From DASSWG01 sp035705295 (GTDB lineage Bacteria; Bacteroidota; Bacteroidia; Flavobacteriales; Flavobacteriaceae): DNA of 9,300 bases. Positions 1 through 7,253 of this stretch are shown here, piece after piece. Each line of letters starts with the position of its first letter. Position 1 is the first letter of the stretch. The stretch is from assembly GCA_035705295.1 (NCBI GenBank), contig DASSWG010000037.1, forward strand, positions 1 to 9,300, read 5' to 3'. The notes under the pieces were generated by a model. That model did not search any database. It had not been told where the DNA came from and saw nothing but the letters and a program-made list of their open reading frames with translations. Made by a program: the position numbers and the translations under genes.

Positions 1-1
1 A

Positions 2-316
2 ATCAGGCCCAAAGAACGCAACTTGCCGGCAATGGAAGTTGATTTGCACATTCATCAATTGGTGAATTCCACGAAAAATCTGACCAATTTCGATATGTTG
101 AACCTACAGCTCGACACCGCAAAACGCCAGTTGGATTTTGCAATTAAAAAGCGCATTCAAAAAGTGGTGTTTATCCACGGAGTGGGCGAGGGGGTTTTGC
201 GAGCCGAACTGGAAAGCCTTTTTAGGCGCTATGATAATTTGAAGTTTTACGACGCCGATTATCAAAAATACGGCTTGGGCGCAACCGAAGTGTATATTTT
301 TCAGAATTCCCGATGA
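2..316 (+). CDS. Smr-domain protein (MutS2 C-terminal-like), C-terminal part only
   Basis: The frame is open to the left edge of the window, so only the last 104 residues are visible and the true start lies outside. A TTG at 23 and an ATG at 32 are internal codons. The visible part is a complete Smr domain: a DLHIHQL motif near the start, an amphipathic stretch (LDTAKRQLDFAIKK), then the signature VVFIHGVGEGVLRAEL and a final beta strand (ATEVYIFQN). In the family, Smr domains bind DNA or RNA and some have nuclease activity. Bacteroidota carry many stand-alone Smr proteins, often of the DUF2027 type, with an N-terminal region not seen here. Stop is TGA at 314-316. The gene converges with the lipoprotein gene. 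The domain call is secure; the cellular role is unknown. Confidence 0.85.
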   Translation: MRPKERNLPAMEVDLHIHQLVNSTKNLTNFDMLNLQLDTAKRQLDFAIKKRIQKVVFIHGVGEGVLRAELESLFRRYDNLKFYDADYQKYGLGATEVYIFQNSR

Positions 317-375
317 AGACAATTTTGCTTGTCTATAAATGTCCAAATGACCTTTCTTTGGAATATCCTTTTCAT

Positions 376-425
376 CTCTCCTTTGGAGAGGTCGGAAATG
401 CCCTTTTTGGCATTTCCGGGTGAGG
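376..425. repeat. Nested-hairpin, REP-like intergenic element
   Basis: Two hairpins sit side by side: CTCTCC-TTT-GGAGAG (376-390) and a 10-bp perfect stem at 393-402 / 409-418 with the loop CTTTTT. The segment then ends with GGTGAG (419-424). The left arm CTCTCC can pair with GGAGAG or, with one mismatch, with the distal GGTGAG, so the inner hairpin can be enclosed by an outer stem. From memory, elements reading CTCTCC-TTTGGAGAGG...GGTGAGG are common between genes in flavobacteria. I could not search for copies here. Confidence 0.55.
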
Positions 426-431
426 CTTTTT
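393..431 (+). terminator. Probable terminator between convergent genes
   Basis: A 10-bp stem (393-402 with 409-418, CGGAAATGCC and its complement) is followed eight bases later by a T-rich tract (427-431). If the outer pairing of 376-381 with 419-424 forms, the T tract follows the stem almost directly, as in an intrinsic terminator. It would end the rightward Smr-gene transcript. For the leftward lipoprotein gene, whose stop codon is at 430-432, the same hairpin lies 11 nt downstream but without a U tract in that direction, so termination there is less certain. Confidence 0.5.
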
Positions 432-1374
432 ATTCCACCAAAAGCGTGTCACTTTTTGAAATGTCCAAATAACCCATTACCAAAGTTTCAAAAGTGATAC
501 TTTCATTGGAGGTGGAACTTTGCATGGTCACGTTTTTTGCCACCAAACGGGTTCGAAAAGTGCGCGAAACTTCAAATTGTCGGAACAAATCAACAGTTTC
601 GGAAGCCGAATCGTCAACATCCAAATAATTTGGGGTTCCATCGCCGTCGGTGTCGTCGTCACCAGGGTTTAGAACAACGTTTTCCGAATCGTCAAAAGCG
701 TTCAAATCTTCATAACGGGTAATCGTTCCATCGTCGTCGTCGTCTTCGTCCAAATAATTCGGGTCGCCGTCGCCGTCGGTGTCGGGATAGCCTTCGGGAG
801 TTGTAATATCGCTATCTTCCACGGTTTCAACCGAAGTGGGTACATTGTCGTTATCGTCGTCCACATCAATAAAATCAGGAATTCCATCGCCGTCAAAATC
901 ATCGTCGAAAAAATCACCGTTCGCGTTCCGGTCTTCCGCTTCCGAAGGAACGGAGTCTTCATCATCTTGTTCGGTCACCGTGGTGCTGAAAAAAACGCTT
1001 CCGCCCGAAGTACTGGTGTATTCTTGCAAAACGACCGGTGTACTTGGCGGGACTTCGACACAAAAATAATCGTTGCCGTTTATGGCCGCATTATAGGTGC
1101 GGTAAATCAATTCGTTGTTTTGGTCAAAAGCAATTTCGCGGGGTTCCGGCGGTTGAATGCTATCGAACGTACCGTCAAAATCCTCGTTTTCAAAATTAAA
1201 GGAAATGCTTTCGATAGGCTCATCATTGATGGCATAAATCACTTTGGTGGTGTTTCCACCGCACAAACTCAGTTGGGTTTCACTGTCAAAATCAAAGGTG
1301 GTCACGATGATATCGCCATCGTCGCAAGCCATAAAAAGCAAGCTTAAAAAAAGGAGGCAAATTGTTTTTTTCAT
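430..1374 (-). CDS. Asp-rich lipoprotein with thrombospondin-type-3-like repeats
   Basis: A 314-residue protein starting MKKTICLLFLSLLFMAC, a type II signal peptide with lipobox FMAC and Cys17 as the lipidated residue. The next residues are DDGD. Acidic residues just after the Cys fit the surface-export signals described for Bacteroidota lipoproteins, so exposure on the outer face is likely but inferred. Residues 18-135 form a soluble domain I do not recognise. Residues about 135-256 are an acidic array with at least three DxDGDGxPxxxD units (DFDGDGIPDFID, DTDGDGDPNYLD, DTDGDGTPNYLD), typical of calcium-binding thrombospondin type 3-like repeats. The last 58 residues look beta-rich and contain no motif I know. 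The gene is monocistronic as far as can be seen, between two rightward genes. A weak TAnnTTTT box lies upstream (1391-1398). Localisation call is strong; function is unknown. Confidence 0.85.
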   Translation of the reverse strand: MKKTICLLFLSLLFMACDDGDIIVTTFDFDSETQLSLCGGNTTKVIYAINDEPIESISFNFENEDFDGTFDSIQPPEPREIAFDQNNELIYRTYNAAINGNDYFCVEVPPSTPVVLQEYTSTSGGSVFFSTTVTEQDDEDSVPSEAEDRNANGDFFDDDFDGDGIPDFIDVDDDNDNVPTSVETVEDSDITTPEGYPDTDGDGDPNYLDEDDDDDGTITRYEDLNAFDDSENVVLNPGDDDTDGDGTPNYLDVDDSASETVDLFRQFEVSRTFRTRLVAKNVTMQSSTSNESITFETLVMGYLDISKSDTLLVE

Positions 1375-1559
1375 AACAGGTTTCCGTACAAAAATTTAGT
1401 GGAAAATTGTTGGTTCTCTTTTGTTTTGAGGGGTAAAAAAATGATGTTTAATTTCTAGCGGAGGCCGCAAAGGACCACGCTGCGGACCGCTGCGAAAACC
1501 GTTGCGTGAAACTCATTCCGAGGATTTACCCACTATATTCAACATAGAGCCAAATTTTT

Positions 1560-1579
1560 ATTTCCGCTTACGCGGGAAT
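1560..1579. repeat. Small REP-like hairpin
   Basis: An 8-bp stem (ATTTCCGC with GCGGGAAT, one G-U pair) closes a TTAC tetraloop. Hairpins of the form ATTCCCGC-loop-GCGGGAAT are, to my recollection, common between genes in flavobacterial genomes. There is no U tract, so I call it a repeat and not a terminator. Confidence 0.45.
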
Positions 1580-1642
1580 TCAACAAATTTAAACCTTTCG
1601 CAATTTATAACGTCCAAACGTCGGAATAATTTTTAATTCTTT

Positions 1643-1650
1643 TACTTTTG
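1643..1650 (+). promoter_or_regulatory. Probable -7 box for the cysteine desulfurase gene
   Basis: TACTTTTG matches the Bacteroidota sigma-A (sigma-ABfr) -7 consensus TAnnTTTG exactly and lies 47 nt before the ATG at 1698. No convincing TTTG -33 element is found at the usual spacing, so support rests on the -7 box and its position. Confidence 0.42.
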
Positions 1651-1697
1651 CAACTGTTCAATTAAAAATCATTTTGAACCCAGAACATTTCGATTTT

Positions 1698-2867
1698 ATG
1701 AAAAAAGTATATTTCGACAGTGCCGCCACGACCCAAATGCGGGAACAAGTCATTGAAAAAATGACAAAAACCATGCAAGAAGTTTATGGAAACCCTTCCT
1801 CAACACATTCGTTTGGGCGTTCGGCGAAATCAATTATCGAGCAAGCCCGAAAAACCGTGGCCGGCTATTTGAACGTTTCTCCTTCCGAAATTGTGTTCAC
1901 ATCCGGTGGCACCGAAGCCGATAATCTGGCATTGAATTCCGCCGTGCGCGATTTGGGCGTGAAACGCATCATCACTTCAAAAATTGAGCACCATGCGGTT
2001 TTATATACCGTTGACCAACTGAAAAGTTGTTACGACATTACGGTTGAATATGTAGATTTGGACGAATGTGGCAACATTGATTTGGAACATTTGGAAACTT
2101 TATTAAAGGCATCGGACGAAAAAACCTTGGTGAGTTTGATGCACGTCAACAATGAAGTCGGAAATATGCTGGACATCAAAAAAACCGCCGAAATTTGCAA
2201 AAAACACGATGCATTGTTCCATTGCGACACCGTGCAATCCGTTGGGCATTTTAAACTCGACCTTCAAGAAATCCCGGTCGATTTTACCGCCGCGGGCGCC
2301 CACAAATTCCACGGGCCAAAAGGCGTTGGTTTTGCTTTTATCCGAAAAAACAGTGGCCTAAAACCCTTGATTTTTGGCGGCGAACAAGAACGCGGCCATC
2401 GTGCCGGTACCGAAAGCGTGCACAACATTGCCGGATTGGAAGAAGCTTTGAAACTTTCGTACGAAAACCTGGAAACGGAAAAAGCCTATGTGAAAGGTTT
2501 GAAAGAATATTTCATTGCGCAATTGGAGAAAGAAATACCAGGTGCGAAATTGAACGGAAATTGTTCGCATTTGGAAAACAGTACCTACACGCTGATCAAT
2601 GTTTGTTTGCCCATTTCCCCCGAAAAAGCGGCACTTTTATTGTTTCAACTCGATTTGAACGGCATTGCCTGTTCCAAAGGAAGCGCATGCCAAAGTGGGG
2701 CAGAAGGGGGTTCGCACGTGTTGAACGCAATCTTGAACGAAGAAGATTTGAAAAAACCTTCCTTGCGGTTTTCTTTTTCCCATTTCAACACCAAAGAAGA
2801 TATCGATTATGTGATCGGGGTGTTGAAACAGCAAATAAAAGCCCCCAAACCCCCAAAGGGGGCTTAA
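1698..2867 (+). CDS. Cysteine desulfurase, IscS/NifS-type (group I)
   Basis: PLP-dependent enzyme that takes sulfur from L-cysteine as a protein persulfide, giving alanine, for Fe-S cluster and thio-cofactor synthesis in the cytoplasm. From the ATG at 1698 the protein has 389 residues and begins MKKVYFDSAATT, the usual family N terminus. A TTG at 1674 in frame would add eight atypical residues and is rejected. Key residues: His98 in SKIEHHAVL (stacks on PLP), HVNNEVG, HCDTVQ, the PLP lysine Lys203 in AGAHKFHGPKG, RAGTES, and the catalytic Cys331 in GSACQSG, in the long mobile-loop context of group I enzymes. The C-terminal LRFSFSHFNTKEDIDYVI is also typical. No scaffold (iscU) or suf genes are adjacent, so iscS or nifS would only be a guess. 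The last residues (APKPPKGA) come from a repeat hairpin. Confidence 0.93.
   Translation: MKKVYFDSAATTQMREQVIEKMTKTMQEVYGNPSSTHSFGRSAKSIIEQARKTVAGYLNVSPSEIVFTSGGTEADNLALNSAVRDLGVKRIITSKIEHHAVLYTVDQLKSCYDITVEYVDLDECGNIDLEHLETLLKASDEKTLVSLMHVNNEVGNMLDIKKTAEICKKHDALFHCDTVQSVGHFKLDLQEIPVDFTAAGAHKFHGPKGVGFAFIRKNSGLKPLIFGGEQERGHRAGTESVHNIAGLEEALKLSYENLETEKAYVKGLKEYFIAQLEKEIPGAKLNGNCSHLENSTYTLINVCLPISPEKAALLLFQLDLNGIACSKGSACQSGAEGGSHVLNAILNEEDLKKPSLRFSFSHFNTKEDIDYVIGVLKQQIKAPKPPKGA
2833..2865 (-). terminator. Intrinsic terminator of the TonB-receptor operon, inside the desulfurase 3' end
   Basis: AAGCCCCC (2839-2846) and GGGGGCTT (2858-2865) form a perfect 8-bp GC-rich stem with an 11-nt loop. The loop holds a second CCCCC (2850-2854) that could pair with the same G run. 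Read leftward, the stem is followed by TTTTATTT, a good U tract, so it should terminate the receptor transcript 41 nt past its stop. Read rightward there is no U tract. It overlaps the last codons and stop of the cysteine desulfurase gene. Confidence 0.6.
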
Positions 2868-2905
2868 GTAAAGTTATCAATACTGAAACTGTCAACTGAG
2901 CCGGT

Positions 2906-5362
2906 TTAAAAATCCATCGAAACACGCAAATTGAAAACCCGTGGGGTCAGATAATTTGGGATGGCATACTGGCTTTTGGTGTACACATCGCGCACAAAGG
3001 TGTTGGTGATCGAGTTTTGTACGTCAAAAACGTTGAAGATTTCAAAGCCCACGCTTAGGCTTTTGAACGCATGCAGCCAATGGCCTTCCGGATAAGGTTT
3101 GTTTTGGTCGGTCAGCACATAGGAAATGCCAACATCGACCCGATGGTAATTGGGCAAGCGCAATTGATAATCGTACGGGTCGGCATAATTGGGCGAACCC
3201 CCGGGCAAGCCCGTGTTGTAAACCCCGCTCAAATATAATTTTAGGTTCGGGATGTTTGGAACATAATCTTGAAAAACCACACCAAACTTCAAGCGTTGGT
3301 CGGTGGGGCGCGAAATGTAGCCACGGTCGTCAATGTTCACCTCCGTTTTCAAGTAGCCCACGCTCACCCAGCTTTCGGTTCCGGGAACAAATTCGCCGTT
3401 CAGGCGCAAATCCATTCCATAGGCATAAGCTTCCGCGTTGTTGTTGGCTCGGTAACGGATCCGAACATTTTCGAGCGTATATGGGTTTACATCGGTCAAT
3501 TTTTTGTAATAAGCTTCCGAAACCAATTTGAACGGGCGTTCGGAAAGCAAAAAACTGTATTCGTTCCCCAGCACCAAATGAATGGATTGTTGGGCTTTTA
3601 CTTCGGGGCGAACCGTTCCGGTGGAATCGCGCAGCTCGCGGTAAAATGGCGGTTGGTGGTAAAACCCGCCGGAAATTCGAAAAATCATGTCCGCTTCCCA
3701 ATTGGGTTTGATGGCGAATTGCGCCCGCGGGCTAATGGTGGTTTGGTTGGTGGAAACAATGTCTTTTCCACTTACGGTCCAATTGTGCGCGCGAACGCCC
3801 AAATTGTACCAAGCTTCGTGCTTGCCGATTTTGGTGCGGTTGCTCCATTGCAAAAATCCGGAAATCCGGTCGATCTGGGTTTCGTTGAACGCCCGGATAT
3901 TGTAAAACGGGGCCAAGGGGGCGTCATAACTTTCGTAAGGTTGTTCGTTTTCAAACTCGGGAAAAGGCGGTCGGATGGAAAATCCGGCGGAATCGATCAC
4001 TTCGTATTCACGTATGCGGTCGCGGATGTCTTCGTGCGTGTATTTGATGCCGTAATCAAATTGATGGTTTTCGATGGTGTAGGTGCCTTTGTGCGCCAAG
4101 TTGAAGATCAACGCGTCCAAATCGTTGCGTGCGTGGGTCAATTGTGAACCTACGCCACGACTGAACTCCACTTCGCCCAAATCTTCATCGCCGAGGTCGG
4201 TGTTGACACTCCCCAGACGATATTCGGCCAAAATATCGTAATGTTCTTGTTCTTGGGTGTTGTAGGCCGAAAAAATGAGTTTTGCGGTATAATTTTCATT
4301 CACTTCGTAACTCGCTTTCAAGGCACCAAAATAGGTTTGGTAACGGTCTTCTTCTTGGCCTTCGTAAAAAACCAACAAGGCACGCGGGTCTTGGAGCGTT
4401 CCGAAATTGGTTTGCCGTGTCAAGGGTTCGTAACTGTATTTGTTCACGGAAATATTTCCCAAAAAACCCAATTCGAATTTATCGCTGAACTGGTAGGTGA
4501 GAAACGTTTGCACATCGGCAAAAACCGGATGGTAATTGGTTTCCGTTTCTTTTGAATTCACAAAAAGGCTGTTGTCGCGATAGCGCAAACCAATAATCCC
4601 GGAAAGTTTTTTGTTTTTTGAAACGCCTTCCACCGAAGCGCTTCCGCCGAGAAAGCTCAAATCTGCCGAAGCGCCAAAATCGACCGGCCTTCGGTATTTG
4701 ATGTCCAACACCGAAGAAAGTTTGTCGCCATATTTTGCTTGGAACCCGCCTGCGGAAAATTTCACGCTGCGCACCAAATCGGTGTTCACAAAACTCAAAC
4801 CCTCCTGTTGGCCACTGCGGATCAAAAACGGGCGATAGACTTCAATGCCGTTCACATACACCAGGTTTTCGTCATAATTTCCGCCCCGAACGGAATATTG
4901 CGTGCTCAATTCGTTGTTGGAACTCACGCCCGGAAGGGTTTTCAGCAGGTTTTCGACCCCGGCGTTCGCGCCTGGGATTTTTCGAATAAGTTCGGGTTCG
5001 ATTGTGGAAACGCCGATTGCTTCGTTCCGATCGGTGATTACCACTTCGGCGATTTGTTCCACGTCGGTTTTTAGAGTGAAATTCAATTCCTTTACGGTTC
5101 CTTTGGGCAAATTGACGGTAAAGGAAATATTTTTGAAGCCTATGTACGAAATGAGAATTTGTACATTTTGGCCCGCCGGAATTTCCAAGGAATAAAACCC
5201 ATTTTGATTGGTCAAGGTTCCATCTTCGCCATAGCTGATGTTCGCCCCGTACACCGGAAGTTGGTTCTCGTCGAGCACAATTCCTTTGAGGGTCGCGGTT
5301 TGGGAAAATATGGAAGAAACCGTAAAAAAGAGGAGCAGTGCTAAGGATAAAGGTGTTTTCAA
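2906..5362 (-). CDS. TonB-dependent receptor with carboxypeptidase-regulatory-like domain
   Basis: Outer-membrane receptor of 818 residues that would import a ligand with energy from TonB-ExbBD. In order: signal peptide (1-20, cleavage near SIFS-Q), a CarboxypepD_reg-like beta-sandwich (about 22-98), a possible TonB box (IAEVVIT, 104-110), the plug (about 118-225, with LPGV, YSVRGG and LVYVNGIEV), then a long beta-barrel ending in RVSMDF with the C-terminal Phe expected for outer-membrane insertion. Between the in-frame TAG (5384-5386) and the signal peptide, the only ordinary start codon is TTG at 5360-5362, giving a normal signal peptide; no SD is seen. It lies 11 nt after the stop of the M23 peptidase gene and is probably cotranscribed with it. 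No SusD partner is adjacent, so a SusCD glycan system is not indicated. The substrate is unknown. Confidence 0.93.
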   Translation of the reverse strand: MKTPLSLALLLFFTVSSIFSQTATLKGIVLDENQLPVYGANISYGEDGTLTNQNGFYSLEIPAGQNVQILISYIGFKNISFTVNLPKGTVKELNFTLKTDVEQIAEVVITDRNEAIGVSTIEPELIRKIPGANAGVENLLKTLPGVSSNNELSTQYSVRGGNYDENLVYVNGIEVYRPFLIRSGQQEGLSFVNTDLVRSVKFSAGGFQAKYGDKLSSVLDIKYRRPVDFGASADLSFLGGSASVEGVSKNKKLSGIIGLRYRDNSLFVNSKETETNYHPVFADVQTFLTYQFSDKFELGFLGNISVNKYSYEPLTRQTNFGTLQDPRALLVFYEGQEEDRYQTYFGALKASYEVNENYTAKLIFSAYNTQEQEHYDILAEYRLGSVNTDLGDEDLGEVEFSRGVGSQLTHARNDLDALIFNLAHKGTYTIENHQFDYGIKYTHEDIRDRIREYEVIDSAGFSIRPPFPEFENEQPYESYDAPLAPFYNIRAFNETQIDRISGFLQWSNRTKIGKHEAWYNLGVRAHNWTVSGKDIVSTNQTTISPRAQFAIKPNWEADMIFRISGGFYHQPPFYRELRDSTGTVRPEVKAQQSIHLVLGNEYSFLLSERPFKLVSEAYYKKLTDVNPYTLENVRIRYRANNNAEAYAYGMDLRLNGEFVPGTESWVSVGYLKTEVNIDDRGYISRPTDQRLKFGVVFQDYVPNIPNLKLYLSGVYNTGLPGGSPNYADPYDYQLRLPNYHRVDVGISYVLTDQNKPYPEGHWLHAFKSLSVGFEIFNVFDVQNSITNTFVRDVYTKSQYAIPNYLTPRVFNLRVSMDF

Positions 5363-5373
5363 AAGACGGAGCG

Positions 5374-7071
5374 TTAATTTTTCCTAAAAAATACGGCTTC
5401 AAATGTAGTGCTATTTCCCACATTATCCGTTACGATCACTTTTAAATTGTTTTCGGTAGCTTTAACGGTGCCATCGGCAAAATCGTATGTGATCAGGTTG
5501 GTTTTGTGGTTGTATTCCATTAAAATAAATTCCCCGTTCACTGTTGCGCGATAATTGCTGATGCCCGAAAAATCGTCGGTGATTTTCAATTTTAAATAGT
5601 CGTTGTTGGAAATCCACCGTCCGTCGCTGAAATTCACAGGTTCGATTTTTGGTGGATTGTCGTCCATCACCAACGTGTAAGTTCCAAAAGTTCGGGTGCG
5701 TGTGGTGAAGCGGTTTTCTTTTTTGTACGTGGTAGCGTAATATTTGGAGCCCCACGGATAAGTGCGCGCAATGCAAAGCTGTTGCCGGTCTTCGGGTTTG
5801 TAATTGCTCACATCAAAACCAATGGTGATGTTCTCGTGCAACGGGGTCGATGCATCGTGCAAATGAATGGTTTCACCTTCGGTGGAAATGTTCAAATACG
5901 TGTTTTCGTACAAAGCCCCTTCGGGAATGTACACATCAAAAATCCCCTCTTCAAAAACCGTAGCTTGTTTTGCTTGGGCGAAATAATCGGTTTTTTCGAC
6001 GGTTTCAAATTGAATGTTTTCCGATTTTTGTGCGGCTATCGGAACCCGAATGGTACTAATATTTCCCGCGAAATCACTTACTTTGATGGTGCAAACGTAA
6101 TCCTGTTCGTTTTTGACCTCGATCAAACCTTTATTGATCACATGTTCGTAAACGCTCAACGGATTGTTGGGTTGGAGAAAGAGTTTTTGAACGCGGTTTT
6201 TGTATTTTTTATAATACGAATAATCGATCATCCGGTTAACGTAGCGTGATTCGGAGAATGAAAATTTATCGAACACGATTTCGAAATTTTTGGAACCGTT
6301 GCAGAAGGTTTCGATCTTGTAGGTTCCGTTTTTGTTCGTGGCAAAATCCAAGCGATCGGTGGCGGAAATTCCAAACCCGATTTTTCCATAAGCCTTGATT
6401 TCTTCGGTTTTGAACGTGTTGTTTCCCAAAGGGATCAAGCGCAATTTTTGCCGTTTGGAAGAATTGTTCGCATAGGCGCTATCGCCGACCGGGTACACAA
6501 AAAGACTGCTGATAATGGGTGCTTTCGAATCCGCTATTTCATAACCGAACCGCAAAGGGTTCATGGGAATGGCCCCCTCGCGCACTTCAAAATGTAGATG
6601 CGGCCCGCCGCTGCTTCCGCTGTTTCCGCTGAAAGCGATCAATTCGCCTTTTTCCACCGGCAAATCTTCCACAGAGGGGTACAATTCAATTTCCCAACTT
6701 TCATTTTCATATTGGCGTTTTTTCACATAAGCTTCGATTTCGGGCGAAAATTCCTTCAAATGTCCATAAACCGTGGTGTAACCGTTCGGGTGTTGAATAT
6801 AAAGCGCTTTCCCAAAACCCCATTGTTGCACTTTAATACGACTGATGTAGCCAGGGCCCGCGGCGCGCACATCCAAACCGGTGCGTTGTTCGGTTTTGAT
6901 GTCCAAACCACTGTGAAAATGATTGGATCGCAGTTCGCCAAAAGTCCCGGACAAAATCAACTGTACGTCCAAAGGAGGAGCAAAATAATCGGTCGGAACT
7001 TCCGATTGCGCATAATTTTGTTGGGTCGAAAAAAGAAAAAGAAGAAAAAAAACGGTTCCGAATTGTTTCAT
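5374..7071 (-). CDS. M23-family metallopeptidase (LytM-like), exported
   Basis: A 565-residue protein with an N-terminal signal peptide (about 1-21, ending NYA-Q). The M23 domain spans about 35-165. Zinc-ligand motifs are intact: HSGLD (His53, Asp57) and HLHFE (His158, His160), with YGHL (His104). Family members are zinc endopeptidases that cut peptide cross-links in peptidoglycan. The remaining roughly 400 residues look like beta-sandwich modules (for example DNPPKIEPVNFSDG and VTDNVGNSTTFEAVF), plausibly binding or positioning domains. The start ATG at 7069-7071 gives a clean signal peptide. It is the first gene of a leftward pair with the TonB-dependent receptor and diverges from the zapA cluster. 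The protein should be periplasmic or attached to the outer membrane; catalytic competence is inferred from the complete motif set. Confidence 0.92.
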   Translation of the reverse strand: MKQFGTVFFLLFLFSTQQNYAQSEVPTDYFAPPLDVQLILSGTFGELRSNHFHSGLDIKTEQRTGLDVRAAGPGYISRIKVQQWGFGKALYIQHPNGYTTVYGHLKEFSPEIEAYVKKRQYENESWEIELYPSVEDLPVEKGELIAFSGNSGSSGGPHLHFEVREGAIPMNPLRFGYEIADSKAPIISSLFVYPVGDSAYANNSSKRQKLRLIPLGNNTFKTEEIKAYGKIGFGISATDRLDFATNKNGTYKIETFCNGSKNFEIVFDKFSFSESRYVNRMIDYSYYKKYKNRVQKLFLQPNNPLSVYEHVINKGLIEVKNEQDYVCTIKVSDFAGNISTIRVPIAAQKSENIQFETVEKTDYFAQAKQATVFEEGIFDVYIPEGALYENTYLNISTEGETIHLHDASTPLHENITIGFDVSNYKPEDRQQLCIARTYPWGSKYYATTYKKENRFTTRTRTFGTYTLVMDDNPPKIEPVNFSDGRWISNNDYLKLKITDDFSGISNYRATVNGEFILMEYNHKTNLITYDFADGTVKATENNLKVIVTDNVGNSTTFEAVFFRKN

Positions 7072-7194
7072 AAAAAAATCAATATTTTTAAGATTGACAA
7101 ACTATATGGTATGAAAACATAACGTAAAAAACAAATGGCTTATTGAAAAAGTTCGCGCAAAATATTTTTACGAGTTGAAATTAGTTGAAAAACC

Positions 7195-7226
7195 ATTGTC
7201 GTTTTCCACAAAGAATGTTAACTTTG
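7195..7226 (+). promoter_or_regulatory. Bacteroidota-type promoter for the zapB-like/zapA cluster
   Basis: TAACTTTG (7219-7226) matches TAnnTTTG exactly, and ATTG (7195-7198) lies 20 nt upstream in the -33 position, close to the consensus TTTG spacing. The ATG at 7254 is 27 nt further on, leaving a short leader. A GAGGA at 7243-7247, six bases before the ATG, could act as a ribosome binding site. Confidence 0.62.
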
Positions 7227-7253
7227 TGAACAGAAGTATTACGAGGACCGCCA

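Larger units (their letters stand above)
1375..1697. other. Intergenic region between divergent genes
   Basis: This 323-bp gap separates the leftward lipoprotein gene from the rightward cysteine desulfurase gene. I find no convincing coding frame. It contains a 5-bp inverted repeat (CCGCA 1465-1469 with TGCGG 1481-1485) inside a GC-richer patch with repeated GGACC and CGCTGCG words, a REP-like hairpin at 1560-1579, a tandem ACGTC near 1610-1622, and a probable promoter box at 1643-1650. The GC-rich patch could be a decayed repeat; nothing shows that it is functional. Confidence 0.6.

Noticed and set aside
640..960. GTC/GTCGTC-rich tract as a microsatellite or CRISPR-like array
   Set aside because: The repetition is explained by Asp codons in the acidic repeats of the lipoprotein. 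There are no regular spacers.
1391..1398. TAAATTTT on the minus strand as -7 box of the lipoprotein gene
   Set aside because: The last base is not G and no -33 TTG is found upstream, so it is only a partial match in AT-rich DNA.
1461..1500. GC-rich inverted repeat as a terminator or operator
   Set aside because: The stem is only 5 bp with an 11-nt loop and no U tract. It may be a decayed repeat, so I mention it only in the intergenic entry.
1674..1697. N-terminal extension of the cysteine desulfurase from a TTG at 1674
   Set aside because: The family normally begins at M-x-x-VYFD(N/S)AATT, which matches the ATG at 1698. The extra eight residues have no family support.
3269..4147. Long rightward open frame of 292 codons opposite the TonB-dependent receptor
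   Set aside because: It is antisense to a clear receptor gene, shows no recognisable domain, and reflects the codon bias of the real gene. Other opposite-strand frames over 4241-5344 and 5782-7122 are rejected for the same reason.
7098..7135. Possible leftward promoter for the M23 gene (TATAGTTTG on the minus strand, 7098-7106, and TTTG at 7132-7135)
   Set aside because: The -7-like box has three instead of two bases between TA and TTTG, and the spacer of about 25 nt is too long, although its 26-nt distance to the ATG is reasonable. Too weak to annotate.
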